A DNA stretch of 5,400 bases from CAYJXJ01 sp964374095 (GTDB taxonomy: Bacteria > Elusimicrobiota > Elusimicrobia > UBA1565 > UBA9628), in the NCBI GenBank assembly GCA_964374095.1, contig CAYJXJ010000256.1, positions 1 to 5,400 on the forward strand, given 5' to 3'. Numbering within the stretch: position 1 is the stretch's first letter; each line of letters opens with the position of its first letter. The position numbers and the translations under genes were made by a program. The notes below the pieces were generated by a model. That model saw only the letters and a program-made list of their open reading frames with translations, was not told where the DNA came from and did not search any database. Below, one piece after another: positions 1-5,400 of this stretch.

Positions 1-36
1 CGACCTCAACCGGTGCCATGCTTGTAGACTTCCACA
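1..36. other. Unassigned sequence beyond the oxidoreductase stop
   Basis: This short edge stretch lies downstream of the minus-strand oxidoreductase. Counting bases 1-60 gives 29 G/C (48%), against 37 of 60 (62%) in bases 61-120. I see no hairpin terminator. None of the three minus-strand frames read through here resembles the expected C-terminal part of the flavoprotein. Confidence 0.4.
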
Positions 37-1395
37 CTAATTGCAGAAGAACCAGATTTCTTCCGGTTGGATGGTGAAGCCCCCATAACCTTCCATGCGC
101 CGCGTCTCGCGGACATAGGGGAATTTCGAGAGCCCCGTTCCCGTTCCGAAAAAGTTATCCGGCGCGTCGATGTCGAAGATCGGCGCGATCCCGCGGCCGT
201 TCCAGGCGACCTCGGGCTGCTCATTGAGCCAGCGCGCGAACGAAAGCGCCCGATCTTCGGCCGCGGCGAGCGCCGCCACCCGCAGGCCTCCCTTCCAATC
301 CGAAAGCTGGTCCTGAAGCTCGGCGGGCGGCACGATGAAGTTCTTTCCCGAATAGTCGTTTCCGGGGTTCCAGTTCATCATCGTGACGGGAGGGTCCTCC
401 GAGATTTTCCGGTAGTCGTAGACGCTCAGGGCCTCGTAGCGCGGGTCGTCCTTCCAAAATTTGTACTTGAGCTTTTGAGAACCGGAGTCGGTGATGTTGA
501 ATTCCTCGAGGCCGGAAGGATTCTTCGCCCCCGCCAGCTTTTTCATCTCATCCGCGCTCGGTCTTGTGGGGCGAAGATTGATCGGAAACACGAAGCCCAT
601 CACGCATTCAGGGTCGCCCGCGCCGCCCAACCGGTACTTCGCGCCGCTGAGGACGATGAGCTCTCCGGTCTCCGTCGCGTCGATAAAAAGCCGCCCCTTA
701 AGGCTTACCACCTGTTTGGAATATTCCGCGGAGTCCTTTTCGTCGTACCAATCGAGGATTTCATCGGAAAGACGCCGGGTGTAGGGCCTGGCCCCGGCGC
801 CGCGGTAGGCGCGGCGCACGAAATCGGCCGAAACGACCTTCCCCCCCGCCATCGTCACCCGCTTGGGCACGGTTTCATAGAGAATCGTCAAGAGACCTTG
901 ATCAACGTAGGGCTGAAGCATCTCCTTGAGTATGCGATCGCCCTCGGAAGGCCTGAAGCAATGCCGCGAGACCCAGCAGTCGGCCCGGCGGGAGAGCCGG
1001 TCCAGGAACGGCTTGAAGGTCCGGACCACCTCGTCCTTGTGGGGATTGTCGGAATAGCGGTCCGAGCCCACGATCCACCCCGCGCCTTTCTTGACGGCGC
1101 CGGAGCGTTCCAGGAATTCCTTGTCGGCCTTCGACCAATGCCAGGGCTCGTCGATGGCGGAGACGGCTTGGACGGATAGCTGGCCGCCCACCCAATCCGT
1201 CATGGAGGTCAGGCAGGTCCTGACGCCAAGCCTCGCCGCCTGCAGCGCCGCGGCCGCGCCGCCGAGGCTGGCCTCGGCGATCACCAACTCGCAATCCGGG
1301 GCCAAGGGCGGAGGTTTGGGGAGGCTCGAGCAGGCGCCGAGGGAAGCGGCGGCGAAGCCGGCGAAAACCGCCTTGTATTGCGCCACGACGGGCAA
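37..1395 (-). CDS. FAD-dependent oxidoreductase lipoprotein, probably C-terminally truncated
   Basis: Predicted 452-residue flavoprotein of the FAD_oxidored (PF12831-like) family; its substrate is unknown. Residues 1-22 look like a lipoprotein signal: a short hydrophobic stretch ending in lipobox LGAC with Cys22, then a Pro-rich linker. No twin-arginine is present, so export would be by Sec. The FAD-binding beta-alpha-beta region spans about 36-60, followed by the family-type motif TDWVGGQL (66-73). Further family-like landmarks are CWVS (140-143), DATETGEL (239-246), a WNPGNDY segment, and a TGLSKFPYVRETRR segment ending at 433. Family members I recall continue for roughly 100-180 residues with a second FAD-contacting segment; here TAG follows soon after, with the tail WFFCN. 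The gene may therefore be truncated, frameshifted or a pseudogene. The start is TTG at 1395; GTG at 1386 is an alternative. Neither has a clear Shine-Dalgarno site. It is divergent from the sugar-transport operon. Confidence 0.8.
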   Translation of the reverse strand: MPVVAQYKAVFAGFAAASLGACSSLPKPPPLAPDCELVIAEASLGGAAAALQAARLGVRTCLTSMTDWVGGQLSVQAVSAIDEPWHWSKADKEFLERSGAVKKGAGWIVGSDRYSDNPHKDEVVRTFKPFLDRLSRRADCWVSRHCFRPSEGDRILKEMLQPYVDQGLLTILYETVPKRVTMAGGKVVSADFVRRAYRGAGARPYTRRLSDEILDWYDEKDSAEYSKQVVSLKGRLFIDATETGELIVLSGAKYRLGGAGDPECVMGFVFPINLRPTRPSADEMKKLAGAKNPSGLEEFNITDSGSQKLKYKFWKDDPRYEALSVYDYRKISEDPPVTMMNWNPGNDYSGKNFIVPPAELQDQLSDWKGGLRVAALAAAEDRALSFARWLNEQPEVAWNGRGIAPIFDIDAPDNFFGTGTGLSKFPYVRETRRMEGYGGFTIQPEEIWFFCN

Positions 1396-1413
1396 GATAT
1401 TACAATAAAATCC
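1396..1413. promoter_or_regulatory. Divergent AT-rich promoter region
   Basis: This 18-bp gap is strikingly AT-rich within GC-rich surroundings and is the only space between two divergent genes. On the plus strand, TACAAT (1401-1406) matches the sigma70 -10 consensus at 5 of 6 positions. A weak TTGCGC (1378-1383) lies 17 bp upstream. On the minus strand the same bases read TATTGT (1407-1402), 4 of 6, with no good -35. Both elements place transcription starts at or within a few bases of the start codons. This is a prediction from consensus matching only. Confidence 0.45.
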
Positions 1414-2469
1414 ATGGCGTCCCTAGAGCTGCGGCAGGTCTCCAAACGATTCGGCGACGTTGCGGTTCTCAAGGACGTCAGCTTCGATATTGCCGACGGG
1501 CAATTCGGAGTCCTGCTCGGCCCCTCCGGCTGCGGCAAATCCACGGCCCTAAGGCTCATCGCGGGGCTCGAAAGCCCGGACTCGGGAGAGGTCCGCATAG
1601 GCTCCTCCAGCGTCAATCACCTCTCCCCGAAGGACCGGGACATCGCCATGGTGTTTCAGGACTATGCCCTGTATCCTCACCTGAGCGCCTTTGAGAACAT
1701 CGCGTTCGGCTTGCGAGCCCGGAATATCCCGCCGCAAGAGATCCGCGGCATGCTTGATGAGACCGCCAAGTCCGTCGGGATTTCGGAGCTGCTCGAGCGC
1801 AAGCCCGCGGAGCTCTCCGGCGGACAGCGCCAAAGGGTCGCGCTCGCCCGCGCCATCGCCAGAAAACCCCGGGGCTTCCTGTTCGATGAGCCGTTGAGCA
1901 ACCTCGACGCGAAGCTGCGCGCCTCCATGCGCGCGGAGCTCAAGCGCCTTCACCGGAAGCTCAAGACGACCTGCCTCTACGTGACGCACGATCAAGTCGA
2001 GGCGATGACCTTGGGGGAGAAGATCATCTTGATGAACTCCGGCGCCGTCGAGCAGATCGGGACCCCCAAGGAGTTGTACTATTCCCCCCGCAACAAGTTC
2101 GTGGCGGAGTTCCTCGGCGCGATCCCGATGAACTTCATCGCGGGCCGGCTGACGTTCGATAACGGCAAGCCGGTATTCGTTTCCCAAACCGGCGCATCCA
2201 TCCGTCTTCCCGACTCTATGGAAGGCTCGGCCCAGCCGGCCGCCGGTTTCCTTGGGCTGCGGCCGGAGCATGTCTCCTTTTTGCCTGCTCCGGAGCATTT
2301 CAACAGCGGCCTGATCGCGGACATCGAGTTCAGCGAATTCACCGGGAGCGATTATGTCGTGGACGCGGAGTTAAACGGCGCCAAGATCCGCGTGGTTTCG
2401 GCCTCGGAGGTTCCCGCAGGCGCCAAGCGGCCCCTGTTCTTCCATGAGAAGTGGATCTACCTTTTCTAG
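1414..2469 (+). CDS. Carbohydrate ABC transporter ATP-binding protein (MalK/UgpC/MsmX type)
   Basis: Cytoplasmic ATPase of 351 residues that would power sugar uptake through the two permeases encoded downstream. All nucleotide-binding motifs are intact: aromatic A-loop F13, Walker A GPSGCGKST (36-44), Q-loop Q82, signature LSGGQ (134-138), Walker B FLFDE (155-159) with catalytic E159, D-loop SNLD (162-165) and switch H192. The C-terminal part from about 235 is the MalK-like OB/TOBE regulatory domain, with the family motif LRPEH (282-286). The length is typical of the CUT1 group. I chose ATG 1414 because MASLELRQVSKRF matches the usual N-terminus; an in-frame TTG at 1378 would add 12 atypical residues. 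No Shine-Dalgarno site precedes ATG 1414, and the predicted -10 ends only 7 bp upstream, so the mRNA may be leaderless. The 3' end overlaps the hydrolase gene by 26 nt. Confidence 0.95.
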   Translation: MASLELRQVSKRFGDVAVLKDVSFDIADGQFGVLLGPSGCGKSTALRLIAGLESPDSGEVRIGSSSVNHLSPKDRDIAMVFQDYALYPHLSAFENIAFGLRARNIPPQEIRGMLDETAKSVGISELLERKPAELSGGQRQRVALARAIARKPRGFLFDEPLSNLDAKLRASMRAELKRLHRKLKTTCLYVTHDQVEAMTLGEKIILMNSGAVEQIGTPKELYYSPRNKFVAEFLGAIPMNFIAGRLTFDNGKPVFVSQTGASIRLPDSMEGSAQPAAGFLGLRPEHVSFLPAPEHFNSGLIADIEFSEFTGSDYVVDAELNGAKIRVVSASEVPAGAKRPLFFHEKWIYLF

Positions 2470-3769
2470 CCTAAGCGCCGTCCTGGGGCTGGCCTGCCTG
2501 CTGGCGCCGGCTTCGAGCGGCGCGGGGCGGGAAAAACAAAGACGCATCTGGCTTTGGTGCGATGGGGAGGCCAATTGGGCGAGCCTCAATAGCCCGGAGC
2601 GCGTCGCCGCGGTTCTCGACAAAAGCGCTCGCGCCGGCGTCACCGATATCGTCGTCGACGTAAAACTCATCAGCGGGGAGGTCCACTACAAGAGCCGGAT
2701 CGCCCCGCGGGTGCGAGAATGGAACAAGGTGAGGCTGCCCGACGAGAATTTTGACCGCCTCGCGGTCTTCTTGAAAGAAGGCCGGCGGCGGGGGCTGCGC
2801 GTCCATGCCTCCATGAACGTCTTCTCCGAGGCGCATAAGCACGCCTCCCCCCCGCGCGGCGTCCTTCTCGCCAAACGGGACTGGCAGACCATCCTCTACA
2901 CCCCGCAAGGGCTCAAACCCACCCTCGAGGTGGACCAGGGCCCCGGGGGCTACGCGGGGTTCGTCAATCCGATCATTCCCGAGGTCCAAGACTACGAGCT
3001 CTCCATCGTCCGCGAGCTCGCCGAGAATTACTCCCTGGACGGAATCGTCTTCGACCGGATGCGCTACGACGACCTCTATTCCGATTTCAGCGATCTCTCG
3101 CGGCGCGAATTCGAGGGTTTGGTGGGAAGCCTCGAGCGCTGGCCCCAGGATATATTCGAGATCGATTCCTCAAGCCGGATCACCCAAGGCAAGTTTTTCA
3201 AGCAGTGGATCCAATGGCGCGCCGGCAATATCAAGCGCTTCCTGGCCAGGGCGCGGGCCCTGGTCAAAGGCGTCAAGCCCGCGATGGAAGTCAACGTCTA
3301 TGTCGGCTCCTGGTATCCCCTCTACTACGACGTCGGGGTCAACTGGGCCAGCCCGGATTTCAAGGCGGGTTTTGACTGGATGACCCCCGACTACCACAAG
3401 ACGGGCTACGCCGAGCTCGTCGATCATCTTCTGACCGGCTGCTATTACCCCGACGTCACGATCCAGGAACTGCGCGAGAAGAAGGAAGAGGTCGTCGATC
3501 GCTTGACCGGGGCCAAGGCCGCCAAGCCCGACTACTATTCCGTCGAGGGCGGCTGCGACATGAGCCGCAAGGCCGCGGCGGGGGCGGCCCCTGTTTACGC
3601 GAGCCTCTATATCCTGGACTACTTCAACGACGGGCTTAAAGACCCCTCCTTGTTCAAGAAAGCCATCGCCATGTGCCTGAAAAAGACGGATGGGATCATG
3701 CTTTTCGACTTGGTCTACATAGAGAAGCACGGTCTCTGGAAGCTGCTGCGGGCTTCCTTTAAGAGTTGA
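2444..3769 (+). CDS. Secreted GHL10-like / 'alpha amylase family' glycoside hydrolase
   Basis: A 441-residue exported protein, probably a (beta/alpha)8-barrel glycoside hydrolase related to GHL10 (PF02638, as in YngK and DigH/YddW). Residues 1-27 form a signal peptide with a hydrophobic core at about 10-23 and a likely signal peptidase I cut after SSGA27. Barrel landmarks are an early strand with RIWLWCDGEANW (34-45), the strand TDIVVDVK (67-74), VHASMN (120-125), and the family-type run from FVNP (173) to LDGIVFDRMRYDD (198-210). D204 and R207 are candidate active-site residues. The second half (FSDLSRREF, GSWYPLYYDVGVNWAS, DWMTPDY, TGCYYPDVTI) resembles Bacteroidetes proteins I recall as 'alpha amylase family protein', so the match extends over the full length. 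The substrate is unknown; DigH in E. coli cuts denuded peptidoglycan glycans, but this subgroup differs. The gene overlaps the ATPase gene by 26 nt and the permease gene by 4 nt, and no Shine-Dalgarno site is visible. Confidence 0.82.
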   Translation: MRSGSTFSSLSAVLGLACLLAPASSGAGREKQRRIWLWCDGEANWASLNSPERVAAVLDKSARAGVTDIVVDVKLISGEVHYKSRIAPRVREWNKVRLPDENFDRLAVFLKEGRRRGLRVHASMNVFSEAHKHASPPRGVLLAKRDWQTILYTPQGLKPTLEVDQGPGGYAGFVNPIIPEVQDYELSIVRELAENYSLDGIVFDRMRYDDLYSDFSDLSRREFEGLVGSLERWPQDIFEIDSSSRITQGKFFKQWIQWRAGNIKRFLARARALVKGVKPAMEVNVYVGSWYPLYYDVGVNWASPDFKAGFDWMTPDYHKTGYAELVDHLLTGCYYPDVTIQELREKKEEVVDRLTGAKAAKPDYYSVEGGCDMSRKAAAGAAPVYASLYILDYFNDGLKDPSLFKKAIAMCLKKTDGIMLFDLVYIEKHGLWKLLRASFKS

Positions 3770-4626
3770 AAAAGAACCTCACGGTCATCCTCTTCCTGCT
3801 CCCCGGGGGCTGCCTCCTCGCCCTGTTCGTCGTCTGTCCGCTGCTGGCGGCCCTGCGCCTCTCCTTTTTCAATTACGACGTATTCTCGCCGGAACGCTTC
3901 TCCGGCCTGAGCAATTACGCGGCGATGTATTCGAACCCCAATTTCTGGAACGCGGCTCAGAACTCCATGCTCTATCTCGTCGTGACGCCCGCCCTGGCCT
4001 GCGCCTCGCTGGCGGCCGCGGTCCTGGTCGATCGCAAGCTGCCCGGGATCAACCTGTTTCGAGCCGCCTATTTCATTCCCGTCGTCATTCCCATGGTCAT
4101 CGCGGGGATCACCTGGAAATTCATTCTGTCGGACGACGTCGGAGTCCTCAACCGGGTCCTTCTGGGCCTTCAGGTCATCCGGGAGCCGGTCTACTGGCTC
4201 ACCGGGACCGACCTGGCGATTTTCAGCGTCATGTTCGTCACCTTTTGGAAGGGAATCGGCTATTACATGGTCCTCTTCCTGGCGGGACTGCAGGCCGTTC
4301 CGCAGAGCCTCTATGAAGCGGCCCGGCTCGACGGCGCCTCCTCCGGCTATGCCTTTCGAAGGATCACCCTGCCGCTGATCAAGCCGACCCTGACGCTGGT
4401 CCTCATCCTGTCGGCGACCACGGCGATTCGGGTCTTCGACGAGGTCTATGTCTTGACCGGCGGCGGGCCTCTCCGGAGCAGCGAGACCCTGATTTTTTAC
4501 ATGTACGCCAATGCCTTGAACGAATTCCCGCCGCGCATCGGCTTCGCTTGCGCCGTCGGCGTCGTCGTCGCCGCGGCGGCCGCCGGCATCGCCGCGGTCA
4601 GGCGGATGCTCGTCAAGGAGCCATGA
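3766..4626 (+). CDS. Carbohydrate ABC transporter permease (MalF/UgpA type)
   Basis: Inner-membrane permease of 286 residues, one half of the translocation channel. Six hydrophobic segments are readable: about 5-30 (with GGCLLALFVVCPLLAAL), 68-88, 100-121, 150-175, 206-226 and 257-279. The cytoplasmic EAA loop, which docks on the ATPase, is clear: LYEAARLDGASSGYAF at 182-197 followed by LPLIKP (202-207). The length is normal for the short UgpA/MsmF subgroup that lacks the large MalF periplasmic loop. The start is TTG at 3766, overlapping the hydrolase stop as TTGA (4 nt). The resulting N-terminus MKKNLTVILFLLPG is typical of the family, with lysines before the first helix. No convincing Shine-Dalgarno site is seen, so translation is probably coupled to the upstream gene. 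Confidence 0.94.
   Translation: MKKNLTVILFLLPGGCLLALFVVCPLLAALRLSFFNYDVFSPERFSGLSNYAAMYSNPNFWNAAQNSMLYLVVTPALACASLAAAVLVDRKLPGINLFRAAYFIPVVIPMVIAGITWKFILSDDVGVLNRVLLGLQVIREPVYWLTGTDLAIFSVMFVTFWKGIGYYMVLFLAGLQAVPQSLYEAARLDGASSGYAFRRITLPLIKPTLTLVLILSATTAIRVFDEVYVLTGGGPLRSSETLIFYMYANALNEFPPRIGFACAVGVVVAAAAAGIAAVRRMLVKEP
4615..4620 (+). promoter_or_regulatory. Shine-Dalgarno site for the second permease
   Basis: AAGGAG lies inside the last codons of the first permease gene and ends 2 nt before ATG 4623. It is the best ribosome-binding site in the window, though the spacing is short. It supports ATG 4623 as the start rather than a longer in-frame reading that would begin with an arginine-rich segment. 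Confidence 0.6.
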
Positions 4627-5396
4627 AGCCCCTGATCTTCGCCGCTCTGATTCTCCTGCTGGCGCTGTCCCTGGGACCTCTGGCCTGGGTGTTTTACTCC
4701 TCGGCGACCGATTTCTCGGGCCGCTGGACCTGGGAAAATTACGCCGGCGCCTGGCGGGACGCGGGCCTCGCGCGCGCTCTTCTCAACAGCGGACTGGTGA
4801 CCGGCGCAACCGTTTTCTTTCATCTCCTCCTCTGCTCCCTTTTCGCCTACCCCCTGGCCCTTTTCGATTTCCCGGGCAAGAGCGCCCTGCGCGGGGCCGT
4901 GCTCGCGACATTCTTCATCCCGTGGGAGATGACCTTCGTTCCGCTTTTTGAGGTTTGCGTGAGGTTGGGGCTCGACGGTTCCCGGTGGGGCGTCATCCTG
5001 CCTTCCAGCGTCAATGCCCTGGGGATCCTTTTTCTGGCCGACGCTTACCGAAGCCTTCCCCGGTCGCTGATCGAATCGGCGCGGGTCGACGGCCTATCGG
5101 AATTCGAGATTTGGCGCCGGGTGGCCCTCCCCTTGATCCGGCCCTCGCTGGCGGGCCTGGCCGTCCTGTCCTTCGTCTCCTCCTGGAGCCTTTTCATGTG
5201 GCCCCTCATCATCCTGCGCGAGCCCGACAGCTTCACTCTCACCGTCGGGCTTTCCTATCTCTCCGGGGTGTTTTCGGCCAACTTGAAATACGTGGCGGCC
5301 GGCTCGATCATCTCAGCCCTCCCCGCAGTTCTCCTCTTCCTGGCACTGCAGCGGCACTTCCCTCCCGGCCTGACCAAGGGAGCCGTCAAAGGGTGA
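4623..5396 (+). CDS. Carbohydrate ABC transporter permease (MalG/UgpE type)
   Basis: Inner-membrane permease of 257 residues, the second half of the importer channel. The hydrophobic segments are about 4-25, 57-80, 90-112, 124-141, 175-200 and 231-248. The EAA loop reads LPRSLIESARVDGLSEFEIW (145-164) followed by LPLIRP (169-174), so the canonical E-A-A is E-S-A here. The loop lies about 105 residues from the C-terminus, as expected for the MalG group. The protein is slightly shorter than the usual 270-290 residues. The start at ATG 4623 overlaps the previous stop as ATGA, with AAGGAG just upstream. An in-frame reading from 4548 would add an Arg-rich segment that is only the shifted frame of the first permease's Ala/Val-rich last helix. 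The stop overlaps the next start as GTGA. Confidence 0.94.
   Translation: MKPLIFAALILLLALSLGPLAWVFYSSATDFSGRWTWENYAGAWRDAGLARALLNSGLVTGATVFFHLLLCSLFAYPLALFDFPGKSALRGAVLATFFIPWEMTFVPLFEVCVRLGLDGSRWGVILPSSVNALGILFLADAYRSLPRSLIESARVDGLSEFEIWRRVALPLIRPSLAGLAVLSFVSSWSLFMWPLIILREPDSFTLTVGLSYLSGVFSANLKYVAAGSIISALPAVLLFLALQRHFPPGLTKGAVKG
5376..5382 (+). promoter_or_regulatory. Possible Shine-Dalgarno site for the gene starting at 5393
   Basis: AAGGGAG ends 10 nt before GTG 5393. The spacing is slightly long, but the sequence is purine-rich and complementary to the usual anti-Shine-Dalgarno. It supports a translated gene beginning at the right edge of the window. Confidence 0.35.
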
Positions 5397-5400
5397 AAAA
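5393..5400 (+). CDS. Start of a further operon gene, cut by the window edge
   Basis: GTG at 5393 overlaps the permease stop as GTGA, the same 4-nt arrangement seen at the two preceding junctions. Only GTG AAA AA is present, giving M-K-(K or N). A lysine-rich N-terminus would suit a signal peptide. The importer's solute-binding protein is absent from the rest of the window, so this is a reasonable candidate, but its identity cannot be read from eight bases. Confidence 0.4.

Noticed and set aside
1..60. Repair of the flavoprotein by a simple frameshift or TAG readthrough
   Set aside because: All three minus-strand frames were read to the edge. One stops after about a dozen codons, and the other two stay open but show no expected C-terminal motif, so no specific repair can be supported.
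67..1179. Long plus-strand open frame of 370 codons opposite the flavoprotein gene
   Set aside because: It is an antisense shadow in GC-rich sequence. Its translation is rich in Arg, Pro and Gly with no recognisable domain, while the minus strand carries clear family motifs.
1549..2298. Minus-strand open frame of 249 codons opposite the ABC ATPase gene
   Set aside because: The plus strand encodes every ABC motif in order. The antisense product resembles no family I know.
2480..2500. Possible lipobox GLAC in the hydrolase signal peptide
   Set aside because: Position -3 is Gly rather than Leu/Val/Ile, and a better signal peptidase I site (SSGA) follows, so I treat it as a secreted or periplasmic protein.
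3170..3730. Minus-strand open frame opposite the hydrolase gene
   Set aside because: It is a shadow of the conserved second half of the hydrolase, and no start signal is evident.
4545..4600. Low-complexity GC-rich stretch with small palindromes, a possible hairpin or terminator
   Set aside because: It lies within the codons of a Val/Ala-rich transmembrane helix, has no following T-run, and sits mid-operon. Codon bias explains it.
4548..4622. N-terminal extension of the second permease beginning with an arginine run
   Set aside because: The Arg run is the shifted frame of GTC/GCC-type codons in the first permease's last helix. ATG 4623 has AAGGAG upstream and gives a normal N-terminus.

Overview
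The window is GC-rich and densely coded. Signal peptides and a lipobox indicate a bacterium, most likely diderm. The sequence does not fix the phylum. Overlapping stops and starts (TTGA, ATGA, GTGA), TTG/GTG starts and few clear Shine-Dalgarno sites fit a lineage with tightly packed, translationally coupled operons.

Layout. Positions 1-36 are non-coding or unassigned sequence next to the stop of the first gene. Positions 37-1395, minus strand, encode an FAD-dependent oxidoreductase of the FAD_oxidored type with a lipoprotein signal; its C-terminus appears to be missing. An 18-bp AT-rich gap (1396-1413) separates it from a divergent plus-strand operon running to the window edge. The operon order is a MalK/UgpC-type ABC ATPase (1414-2469), an exported GHL10-like / 'alpha amylase family' glycoside hydrolase (2444-3769), a MalF/UgpA-type permease (3766-4626), a MalG/UgpE-type permease (4623-5396), and the first codons of another gene starting at GTG 5393. 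That last gene may be the missing solute-binding protein, but this is only inferred.

How the genes may work together. The ATPase and two permeases make a nearly complete CUT1-type carbohydrate importer. The secreted hydrolase gene overlaps its neighbours on both sides, which suggests that it releases the glycan fragment the importer takes up. The divergent flavoprotein lipoprotein would face the same extracytoplasmic space and may oxidise or modify a related glycan. The substrate cannot be read from the sequence. Points worth a second look are the hydrolase inside the transporter operon, the truncated flavoprotein with an atypical FAD-binding loop, and the tiny divergent promoter region with possible leaderless transcripts. 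I saw no RNA gene, CRISPR array, insertion sequence or clear terminator.
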